7,515 nt of DNA from an uncultured Eubacteriales bacterium (GTDB lineage: Bacteria; Bacillota; Clostridia; Lachnospirales; Anaerotignaceae): positions 1 to 7,515 of the forward strand of contig CAKQPE010000102.1 of assembly GCA_934256695.1 (NCBI GenBank), written 5' to 3'. The notes beneath the pieces were generated by a model. It made no database searches, was not told where the DNA came from, and saw nothing but the letters and a program-made list of their open reading frames with translations. Within the stretch, counting starts at the first letter, position 1; each line of letters starts with the position of its first letter. A program made the position numbers and the translations under genes. Shown in pieces: positions 1 through 4,712 of the stretch.

Positions 1-14
1 TGTCCCACACCCTG

Positions 15-77
15 CAAGCCTTTGAAAAGGCTTGACCTAAACTTTTAGTAAAATACCGTGACAAAGTCACGGTATTT
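15..77. repeat. 63-nt arm, exact inverted match to 3979-4041
   Basis: This stretch contains H2, the linker and H3 of the left unit. Its reverse complement is identical over all 63 nt to positions 3979-4041, and the match stops on both sides (position 14 is g where the other copy needs a; position 78 is g where it needs t). Perfect identity over a non-coding stretch suggests recent spread of the element or gene conversion between copies. Confidence 0.9.
51..77 (-). terminator. Possible factor-independent terminator (H3 of the left unit)
   Basis: On the minus strand a 12-bp stem (77-66 with 62-51) with a three-base loop has a mixed GC core (ccgtgac) and its 3' arm ends in a short T run (tatttt, then act). 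It lies about 190 nt beyond the trxB stop and would catch read-through from the trx-trxB transcript. The T run is short, so efficiency is uncertain. Confidence 0.35.
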
Positions 78-115
78 GGGTTTTAATTATAAAATTTCCG
101 TTAATGGATTTACAA

Positions 116-138
116 AAAATGCAATGAAATTGCATTTT
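116..138 (-). terminator. Possible weak terminator beyond trxB (H3 of the right unit)
   Basis: On the minus strand the stem aaaatgcaat/attgcatttt with loop ttc is followed by further T residues (six T in all after gca). The stem is AT-rich, so this is a weak candidate. It lies about 130 nt after the trxB stop codon. The same hairpin occurs at 3637-3659 after the ABC-F gene in the same orientation to its upstream gene, which fits a transcript-end role. Confidence 0.35.
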
Positions 139-266
139 ACCAAAAGTTTTACTAAATTTTTTTCAAAAAATTTTCAGGGTTTGGGGTGAAACCCCAAGGT
201 CTTAGTCCGATAAATTTATATTTAGTTTTAAAAAGATAGCATGGTATCCGATGAAGGTTTACTGTT

Positions 267-1187
267 TTAAATATCTATATAATCTTTGGCAGATTTGGCG
301 GCATTAGCTCCGTCTGCTACAGCGGTAACCACCTGCCGTAAAGCTTTTTTACGTATATCTCCTGCGGCAAAAACCCCGACTATGTTTGTTGCACAGTCCT
401 CACCGGCTTTTATATATCCGTATTTGTCTGTTTCCAACTGGTCTTTGAATATTTCGCTTTCGGGTACTCTGCCTATGGCAACAAATACAGCATTGCAGTC
501 TAAATCAAAAATATGGTTGTCGGCTTTATTGCCAAGCCGTATGCCTGTAAGTGTATCGCCATGTATAAATTCCAAAGGTTCGGCATTTAATATAAGCTCA
601 ATATTATTATGTTTTTCAAGTGCTTTTATATAACTTTCGGAAGCACGAAGTTTATCTCTCCTATGAATAAGGTAAACTTTGCGGCATATGGAAGAAAGAT
701 AAAGGGCATCTTCTGCCGCTGAATCTCCGCCGCCAATAACGGCAACAGTTTTTCCTTTATACATCATTCCGTCACAATATGCACAGTAAGCAACACCTTT
801 GCCTATAAGTTTTTCTTCGTCTTTAATGGCAAGTTTTCGGGGAAAAGCACCTGTGGCTATTATAACAGAGTGTGAAAGAATATCGCCGTCTGTTGTTTTT
901 ATTACTTTTGGATTTGATTTTAAATCGGCGGAAATTACACGGCAGTATTTGCTTTCGGCGCCGAATTTTAAAGCGGATTTTTCCATTTTCATTCCAAGCT
1001 CAAAGCCGTCTATACCATCATCAAAGCCGGGATAGTTTTCTATTTTTCCTGTTTCTGCCATTTGTCCTCCGGCAGAGAGTTTTTCCAATACAACTGTATC
1101 TAAGCCGGCTCTTGCACAAAACAGAGCCGCTGAATATCCGGCAGGGCCTCCGCCGATAATGGCTGTTGAATATATTTTATTTTCCAT
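267..1187 (-). CDS. trxB: Thioredoxin reductase, NADPH-dependent flavoprotein
   Basis: This 306-aa protein is full length for a low-molecular-weight thioredoxin reductase. Such enzymes pass electrons from NADPH through FAD and a CxxC disulfide to thioredoxin in the cytoplasm. Visible motifs in order are the FAD dinucleotide fold GGGPAG (12-17), the GGQM segment (40-43), ATG (111-113), the redox pair C135-A-Y-C138 followed by DG, the NADPH fold GGGDSA (152-157), HRRDK (175-179, phosphate-binding region), and the C-terminal FAD site GVFAAGD (271-277) followed by RQVVTA. GGGDSA plus HRR argue for NADPH use and against the ferredoxin-type clostridial reductases that lack these. The ATG at 1187 follows a strong aaggagg (1202-1196) at 8 nt. 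The gene starts 20 nt after the thioredoxin stop on the same strand, so the two form an operon and its protein substrate is very probably that thioredoxin. The xx of the CxxC is AY, where the E. coli enzyme has AT. Confidence 0.96.
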   Translation of the reverse strand: MENKIYSTAIIGGGPAGYSAALFCARAGLDTVVLEKLSAGGQMAETGKIENYPGFDDGIDGFELGMKMEKSALKFGAESKYCRVISADLKSNPKVIKTTDGDILSHSVIIATGAFPRKLAIKDEEKLIGKGVAYCAYCDGMMYKGKTVAVIGGGDSAAEDALYLSSICRKVYLIHRRDKLRASESYIKALEKHNNIELILNAEPLEFIHGDTLTGIRLGNKADNHIFDLDCNAVFVAIGRVPESEIFKDQLETDKYGYIKAGEDCATNIVGVFAAGDIRKKALRQVVTAVADGANAAKSAKDYIDI

Positions 1188-1207
1188 AGGCAGAGCCTCC
1201 TTTTATA

Positions 1208-1531
1208 TTAAAGCTGTTTGTTAATCCATTCTTCTACCGCATCTTGTGACGGAGGACCGATAAGCGTATCACCGTGTGTGTTGTCTTTAAACAGTATAAG
1301 TGCAGGTATGGAGTGGATTTTATATTTCTGTGCAATATTTGGAAGCTCGTCTATATTTATATGGACAAAGTCGATATTCTGCATTTTTTCTGCTGTACGT
1401 TCCAAAGCAGGCTCAAGTCTGCGGCAGTATACGCACCACGGAGCGGAAAACTCAGCTACAACAGGCTTAGTTCCTTTTATAATATTTTCAAATGTATCTG
1501 TATTTTCGGAAGTAATTTCTAATATTGACAT
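1208..1531 (-). CDS. trxA: Thioredoxin with non-canonical WCVYC active site
   Basis: This 107-aa protein has the length and layout of a single-domain cytoplasmic thioredoxin, which reduces protein disulfides and is recharged by thioredoxin reductase. The active site is W32-C33-V34-Y35-C36 in place of the usual WCGPC; the cis-proline is P76 in SIPALILF, and the FSAPWC lead-in is typical. The start is placed at the ATG at 1531. A longer reading from a TTG at 1558 adds nine residues, but those codons contain the aaaggag Shine-Dalgarno (1547-1541) that sits 9 nt before the ATG. The gene is first in the pair with trxB. The VY dipeptide should alter redox potential or partner choice compared with GP; that is inference. 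The family call is firm, but whether this is the main thioredoxin of the cell or a specialised one cannot be told here. Confidence 0.93.
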   Translation of the reverse strand: MSILEITSENTDTFENIIKGTKPVVAEFSAPWCVYCRRLEPALERTAEKMQNIDFVHINIDELPNIAQKYKIHSIPALILFKDNTHGDTLIGPPSQDAVEEWINKQL

Positions 1532-1540
1532 ATGTGATTT

Positions 1541-1547
1541 CTCCTTT
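1541..1547 (-). promoter_or_regulatory. Ribosome binding site that fixes the thioredoxin start
   Basis: Minus-strand aaaggag lies 9 nt before the ATG at 1531. It falls inside the reading frame of the longer TTG-initiated version, which makes the 107-aa form the likely product. Confidence 0.85.
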
Positions 1548-1596
1548 CGTATTTTCAAATATATCTTAAAGTATAGTTTTTCTTTATTGCAGTTTT

Positions 1597-1602
1597 ATTA
1601 TA
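1597..1602 (-). promoter_or_regulatory. Candidate -10 box of the trx-trxB promoter
   Basis: The minus strand reads TATAAT here, a perfect -10 consensus, about 65 nt before the thioredoxin ATG. No good -35 box is seen 16-18 nt upstream; a TTGCAA at 1631-1626 is 23 nt away, which is too far for a standard sigma-A promoter. In such AT-rich DNA a lone TATAAT is weak evidence. Confidence 0.35.
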
Positions 1603-1623
1603 CAATAAAAAACAAAAAAATAA

Positions 1624-1639
1624 TGTTGCAAAAGCAACA
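1624..1639. repeat. Short inverted repeat TGTTGC-aaaa-GCAACA between the divergent genes
   Basis: A perfect 6-bp inverted repeat with a 4-nt spacer lies just upstream of the candidate trx -10 box. On the minus strand the hairpin is followed by ttattttttt, which resembles a small terminator; as DNA it resembles a dimeric regulator operator. Its position about 20 nt upstream of the trx -10, and about 37 nt before the ABC-F -35, would let a regulator touch trx most directly. Neither role is proven by sequence. Confidence 0.45.
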
Positions 1640-1675
1640 ATAACAAAACTGAGGATACGGTGAGTTTTACAGGTA

Positions 1676-1704
1676 TTGACTTTTGTTTTTCGGGATAATA
1701 AAAT
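1676..1704 (+). promoter_or_regulatory. Promoter of the ABC-F gene
   Basis: TTGACT (1676-1681) and TAAAAT (1699-1704) are separated by 17 nt, a close match to the housekeeping sigma-A consensus. Transcription would start near 1711, giving a leader of about 35 nt. Confidence 0.7.
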
Positions 1705-1732
1705 TTATAAAAACATATTTTTATAAAAGAAC

Positions 1733-1736
1733 GGAG
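1733..1736 (+). promoter_or_regulatory. Ribosome binding site supporting a TTG start for the ABC-F gene
   Basis: GGAG lies 8 nt before the TTG at 1745. No ATG near the start of this frame would give a complete first ABC domain, so this site decides in favour of TTG initiation. Confidence 0.75.
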
Positions 1737-1744
1737 AATAGAGA

Positions 1745-3556
1745 TTGAATATATTATCGGCAGAAAACATATCTCATTCATTTACTGATAAAGTGCTTCT
1801 TGATGACACCTCTTTTTTTATTCAGGAAAATGATAAGATAGGAATTATAGGTATTAACGGAACGGGAAAAAGCACGTTGCTTAAAATTATAGCAGGTGTG
1901 GAAGAACCTCAGCAGGGAACGGTGACAAAAGCCAACGGAACGGTAATAAGCTTTTTGTCTCAGCACCCTATTTTTTCTGAGGATGAAACGGTTATCGAAC
2001 ACGTATTGAAAAACAATACGGAAAAAAATCATGCTTGGGATATAGAGACACAGGCTAAAAGCCTTCTTACAAAGTTCGGTCTTACGGACTTTAACCAAAA
2101 GCTTTCGGAGCTTTCCGGAGGACAGAAAAAGAGGGTTTCACTTATTTCGGTTCTTGTTTCGCCGGCGGATATACTTGTGCTGGACGAGCCTACAAACCAT
2201 TTGGACAGCGAAATGGCAGAGTACCTTGAGGAATACCTGAAGGCATTTAAAGGTGCTTTGGTAATGGTAACCCATGACAGATATTTTCTGGACAGTGTTA
2301 CAAACCGTATAGTAGAAATAGATAAAGGAAAGTTATATAGATATGATACAAACTATTCCGGATTTCTTGCACTTAAAGCCGAAAGAGAAGAAATGGCAAT
2401 GGCAAGCGACAGAAAACGTAAATCAATACTTCGTACAGAGCTTAAATGGATACAGAGAGGGGCTTTGGCACGCTCCACAAAGCAGAAGGCACGTATAGAA
2501 CGATACGAAGAAATGAAAAACCAAAAGGACTTTAAAACCGATGAGACGGTAAAAATCGGTTCTGTTGCATCACGTCTGGGAAAAACCATAATAGAGCTTG
2601 AAAACGTATCAAAATCATATGGTGAAAAACAGCTTTTCAGTGATTTTTCTTATATATTCTTAAAAGGTGACAGAATAGGTTTTATAGGCAAAAACGGCTG
2701 CGGAAAAACGACTTTGATGAAGATAATAGCCGGTCTTGAACAGCCGGACAGCGGAAAGGTAACAATAGGTCAGACAGTAAAAATAGGCTACTACACACAG
2801 GAGATTGAAACAGAGAATACGGGAAGAATTTCTTATATGGATCCCGAAAAGAAGGTTATAGATTATATCCGTGACACTGCCGAGTATGTAAAGACACCGG
2901 AGGGAACAGCCTCAGCAAGCCAGATGCTTGAAAAATTCCTCTTTCCGCCATATTTGCAATATACACAGATAAAACGTCTTTCCGGCGGTGAAAAACGCCG
3001 TTTGAACCTGCTGAGAGTACTTATGGAAGAACCAAACGTACTTATACTGGACGAGCCTACAAACGACCTTGATATAGCTACAATGACAATACTGGAGGAG
3101 TTTTTGGACTCATTTGAAGGTGTTGTTATAACAGTATCCCATGACAGATATTTCCTTGACAGGATAGTAGGAAGAATATTTGCCTTTGAGAAAAACGGTG
3201 TTATAAAGCAGTATGAAGGCGGATATACAGATTATTCCATAAAGCATATTGATGAAGAAGAAATTCCAAAGGTTATACAGAAGAAAGCCGACTACAGGTC
3301 AAGCCATGAGCAGAAATTAAAATTCAGCTACAAGGAACAGAAGGAGTACGAGACAATAGAGGAAGATATAGCAAAGCTTGAAGAAAAGATAGAGTTTCTT
3401 GAAGGCGAAATGGTCAAAAATTCAACGGACTTTGTTAAGCTCGGAGATTTATCGAAAGAAAAGGAAGAAGCGGAAAAGCAGCTGGAGGAAAAGATGTCTC
3501 GCTGGGAATACCTTGAGGATTTAAACGAAAAAATTCAGCAGCAGAACCAAAAATAA
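1745..3556 (+). CDS. ABC-F family ATPase, Uup/YfmR-like
   Basis: This 603-aa soluble protein has two ABC ATPase domains and no membrane segment, the ABC-F plan of ribosome-associated translation factors. Domain 1 shows Walker A GINGTGKST (36-44), signature LSGGQ (123-127), Walker B with DEPTNHLD (147-154) and H177. The basic linker (about 205-265) contains the stretch ELKWIQRGALARSTKQKAR (232-250), which resembles Uup-type proteins. Domain 2 shows GKNGCGKTT (315-323), LSGGE (412-416), DEPTNDLD (436-443) and H466. A charged, Glu/Lys-rich C-terminal extension (about 515-600) is predicted coiled coil, as in Uup. All catalytic residues are present. The start is TTG at 1745; the encoded MNILSAENIS is a typical ABC-F beginning. 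It has its own promoter and is divergent from trx. Uup/YfmR relatives are linked to ribosome rescue and difficult peptide sequences; an antibiotic-resistance ABC-F is less likely from the linker but not excluded. Confidence 0.92.
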   Translation: MNILSAENISHSFTDKVLLDDTSFFIQENDKIGIIGINGTGKSTLLKIIAGVEEPQQGTVTKANGTVISFLSQHPIFSEDETVIEHVLKNNTEKNHAWDIETQAKSLLTKFGLTDFNQKLSELSGGQKKRVSLISVLVSPADILVLDEPTNHLDSEMAEYLEEYLKAFKGALVMVTHDRYFLDSVTNRIVEIDKGKLYRYDTNYSGFLALKAEREEMAMASDRKRKSILRTELKWIQRGALARSTKQKARIERYEEMKNQKDFKTDETVKIGSVASRLGKTIIELENVSKSYGEKQLFSDFSYIFLKGDRIGFIGKNGCGKTTLMKIIAGLEQPDSGKVTIGQTVKIGYYTQEIETENTGRISYMDPEKKVIDYIRDTAEYVKTPEGTASASQMLEKFLFPPYLQYTQIKRLSGGEKRRLNLLRVLMEEPNVLILDEPTNDLDIATMTILEEFLDSFEGVVITVSHDRYFLDRIVGRIFAFEKNGVIKQYEGGYTDYSIKHIDEEEIPKVIQKKADYRSSHEQKLKFSYKEQKEYETIEEDIAKLEEKIEFLEGEMVKNSTDFVKLGDLSKEKEEAEKQLEEKMSRWEYLEDLNEKIQQQNQK

Positions 3557-3568
3557 AAATTTATCAAA

Positions 3569-3660
3569 GACTAAGACCGTGGGACTCTGTCCCACACCCT
3601 GCGATTTTTTGGAAAAAATCGAGTAAAACTTTTGGTAAAATGCAATTTCATTGCATTTTT
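3569..3660 (+). repeat. Three-hairpin unit, left half of copy 2
   Basis: The parts are end box gactaagacc (3569-3578), H1 stem gtgggac/gtcccac (3579-3585 with 3589-3595), linker accctg (3596-3601), H2 stem cgatttttt/aaaaaatcg (3602-3610 with 3613-3621), a linker (3622-3636) and H3 stem aaaatgcaat/attgcatttt (3637-3646 with 3650-3659). Positions 3622-3660 are an exact 39-nt inverted match to 115-153. Confidence 0.88.
3637..3660 (+). terminator. Possible weak terminator of the ABC-F gene (H3)
   Basis: A 10-bp AT-rich stem with loop ttc ends in five T residues, about 80 nt after the ABC-F stop. The low GC content makes it weak on its own. The hairpins before it and H3 of the right unit (3978-4006) could add to transcript-end function. 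Confidence 0.35.
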
Positions 3661-3741
3661 GAGAGAAAATTATAAGTTATGTTATTAAGATTTTGATTTT
3701 CTAAAGTTTTGTCGAATAAAATCTCTTTTGCAGTGCTTTTT

Positions 3742-3949
3742 GCCGTCCATGAAAGGGAAGGTGTCACGAAGTGACGGAAGGGTTAGTCTTCCACTAGGTT
3801 GAGAAGATGTTACGTAAGTGACAGATGATGGGAAAAATAACGTAAAAACCCCTCATCCGCTTCGCTACGCTCAGCACCTTCTCCCCACGGAGAAGGCTTT
3901 AAAACCCTTCCGTCAAGCTACGCTTGCCACCTTCCCTTTCAAGGACGGC
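3742..3949. repeat. Nested imperfect palindrome, MITE-like, inside copy 2
   Basis: The outer arms 3742-3784 and 3903-3949 are inverted copies (gccgtcc-tgaaagggaagg ... gacggaagggtt), differing mainly in a small internal hairpin: gtcac-gaa-gtgac (3763-3775) on the left and caagc-tac-gcttg (3914-3926) on the right. Inside these, 3787-3832 and 3849-3896 are a second, more diverged inverted pair; the right one has the stem ccttctcc/ggagaagg (3877-3884 with 3889-3896) and a ccctcatccg...caccttctcc motif of a kind I recall as a dispersed repeat in many bacteria. The centre is about 3833-3848. No transposase or clear target duplication is seen. The whole could fold into a long branched hairpin as RNA or a cruciform as DNA. 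Confidence 0.75.
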
Positions 3950-3977
3950 TATTATTGGCAATTTTATACTTAGTCCC

Positions 3978-4006
3978 AAAATACCGTGACTTTGTCACGG
4001 TATTTT
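3978..4006 (+). terminator. Possible terminator insulating mraZ from ABC-F read-through
   Basis: A 13-bp stem with a GC-containing core (ccgtgac/gtcacgg) and a 3-nt loop ends in tatttt on the plus strand. It lies about 160 nt before the mraZ -35 box. The T run is only four long and belongs to the stem, so this is a candidate only. Confidence 0.4.
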
Positions 4007-4072
4007 ACTAAAAGTTTAGGTCAAGCCTTTTCAAAGGCTTGTAGGGTATTGGGGCAACGCCCCAAGGTCTTT
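3978..4072 (-). repeat. Three-hairpin unit, right half of copy 2
   Basis: In plus-strand order the parts are H3 (3978-3990 with 3994-4006, 13 bp, loop ttt), a linker (4007-4021), H2 stem caagcctt/aaggcttg (4022-4029 with 4034-4041), taggg (4042-4046), H1 stem ttggggc/gccccaa (4049-4055 with 4059-4065) and the end box remnant ggtcttta (4066-4072 region). H2, linker and H3 are identical to the left unit of copy 1; H1 differs. Confidence 0.88.
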
Positions 4073-4166
4073 ACATTTTTTTGTCGGATAATATTTTTGT
4101 ACTGTGCAAAAGGCAAAAAAACAGTGGTCAAGCGTCAAAAAAAGTTCCTAAATTGTGGACAGGTGC

Positions 4167-4195
4167 TTGTATTTTTACTGTATTTATATTACAAT
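4167..4195 (+). promoter_or_regulatory. Promoter of the dcw cluster (mraZ promoter)
   Basis: TTGTAT (4167-4172) and TACAAT (4190-4195) are spaced by 17 nt. Transcription would begin near 4202, inside the GTGG box array, and give a leader of about 60 nt before mraZ. The match to sigma-A consensus is moderate; the tight link to the boxes supports it. Confidence 0.65.
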
Positions 4196-4229
4196 GTGGA
4201 TAAAAGTGGAGCAAAGTGGCATGAGGTGG
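4196..4229 (+). promoter_or_regulatory. MraZ operator: four GTGG boxes at 10-bp steps
   Basis: GTGG occurs at 4196, 4206, 4216 and 4226, exactly one helical turn apart, with A-rich spacers (ataaaa, agcaaa, catgag). MraZ proteins are known to bind tandem G-rich boxes at this period in front of their own operon (TGGGN repeats in E. coli, GTG-containing repeats in mycoplasmas). The array starts directly after the -10 box and covers the expected transcription start, which fits repression of the dcw operon by MraZ. Confidence 0.85.
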
Positions 4230-4260
4230 ATAAGCAGTGTTTAAACGGTGGTGATTTGTA

Positions 4261-4692
4261 ATGCTAATAGGTGAATATCAGCATAATATAGATGCCAAAG
4301 GCAGGATAATCGTGCCGTCTAAGCTGAGAGAATCCCTTGGCAATGAGTTTGTCATTACAAAGGGAATTGACAACTGTTTATTTGTTTATCCTATTGAAAG
4401 ATGGAATTGTTTGATTGAAAAATTAAAGTCATTGCCGGTTACAGACAGTGATGTAAGACGCTTTGCGAGATTTTTTACTTCCGGTGCCGTTTTGTGCAGT
4501 GCTGACAGTCAGGGAAGGGTACTTATTCCTTCCAATCTGAAACAGTATGCAAAAATAGAAAAGCAGATTGTTTCCATAGGTGTTGTGGACAGAGCGGAAA
4601 TTTGGGCAAAGGAAGAATGGGACAGTTATAACAGTGGTGAAAATTTTGTTGACAGTTCACTGTCTGATAAAATGGCTGACCTTGGAATATAA
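4261..4692 (+). CDS. mraZ: MraZ, transcriptional regulator of the dcw operon
   Basis: This 143-aa protein matches the usual MraZ length and carries two SpoVT/AbrB-like DNA-binding halves. Each has the family DxxGR signature: D11-AKG-R15 followed by IIVP, and D82-SQG-R86 followed by VLIP. The N-terminus MLIGEYQHNID is typical. MraZ forms ring-like oligomers that bind tandem boxes before the dcw operon and usually repress it; the four boxes at 4196-4229 are the evident target. The ATG at 4261 follows a ggtggt-type ribosome site (4247-4252). It is the first gene of the operon, 20 nt before rsmH. Confidence 0.96.
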   Translation: MLIGEYQHNIDAKGRIIVPSKLRESLGNEFVITKGIDNCLFVYPIERWNCLIEKLKSLPVTDSDVRRFARFFTSGAVLCSADSQGRVLIPSNLKQYAKIEKQIVSIGVVDRAEIWAKEEWDSYNSGENFVDSSLSDKMADLGI

Positions 4693-4712
4693 AAATATGA
4701 GGGTGTGTTTTA

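Larger units (their letters stand above)
1..207 (-). repeat. Composite six-hairpin intergenic repeat, copy 1 (left end cut by window)
   Basis: Two three-hairpin units face each other. Reading the plus strand, the left unit has the right arm of H1 (1-8), linker accctg (9-14), H2 (stem 15-22 with 27-34), a linker (35-50) and H3 (51-62 with 66-77, 12 bp, loop aaa). After a 38-bp core the right unit runs in reverse: H3 (116-125 with 129-138), linker (139-153), H2 (154-162 with 165-173), cagggt (175-180), H1 (181-187 with 191-197) and the end box ggtcttagtc (198-207). Read on the minus strand, the order of parts is the same as in the copy at 3569-4072, so it is annotated on the minus strand. It begins 59 nt beyond the stop of the thioredoxin reductase gene. 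The hairpins and matches are seen directly; function is unknown. It may be a miniature mobile repeat or a portable transcript-end structure. Confidence 0.85.
3569..4072 (+). repeat. Composite hairpin intergenic repeat, copy 2, with nested insert; covers most of a 704-bp gene-free gap
   Basis: The gap from the ABC-F stop (3556) to mraZ (4261) holds no credible gene. A left unit (3569-3660) and a reversed right unit (3978-4072) bracket a 317-bp core. The order of parts equals that of the minus strand of 1-207. The sequence just before the right unit (attttatacttagtccc, 3961-3977) also resembles the matching core part of copy 1 (minus strand, attttataattaaaaccc, 95-78), so the two copies are homologous beyond their hairpins. 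The core here is longer mainly because of a further palindromic element (3742-3949). The element begins 12 nt after the ABC-F stop and ends about 95 nt before the mraZ -35 box. Confidence 0.85.

Noticed and set aside
1..207. CRISPR array or attachment site in the repeat-rich gaps
   Set aside because: The repeats are inverted and hairpin-forming, not evenly spaced direct repeats with unique spacers, and no cas, integrase or tRNA gene is present.
1208..1558. Longer 116-aa thioredoxin starting at a TTG at 1558
   Set aside because: The extra codons contain the aaaggag ribosome site for the ATG at 1531, and thioredoxins of this type begin near MSILEIT.
3742..3949. Insertion sequence
   Set aside because: There is no transposase frame and no clear target duplication; only palindromic arms are visible, so at most a non-autonomous element.
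4073..4166. Riboswitch or small RNA between the repeat and the mraZ promoter
   Set aside because: No conserved aptamer pattern or strong hairpin was seen; GTGG at 4124 and 4155 is out of phase with the operator array.
3986..4261. Open frame of 91 codons on the plus strand ending at the mraZ start
   Set aside because: It runs through the H3, H2 and H1 hairpins and then through the mraZ promoter and operator. It has no ribosome site and no recognisable protein features, so it is a shadow of the repeat.
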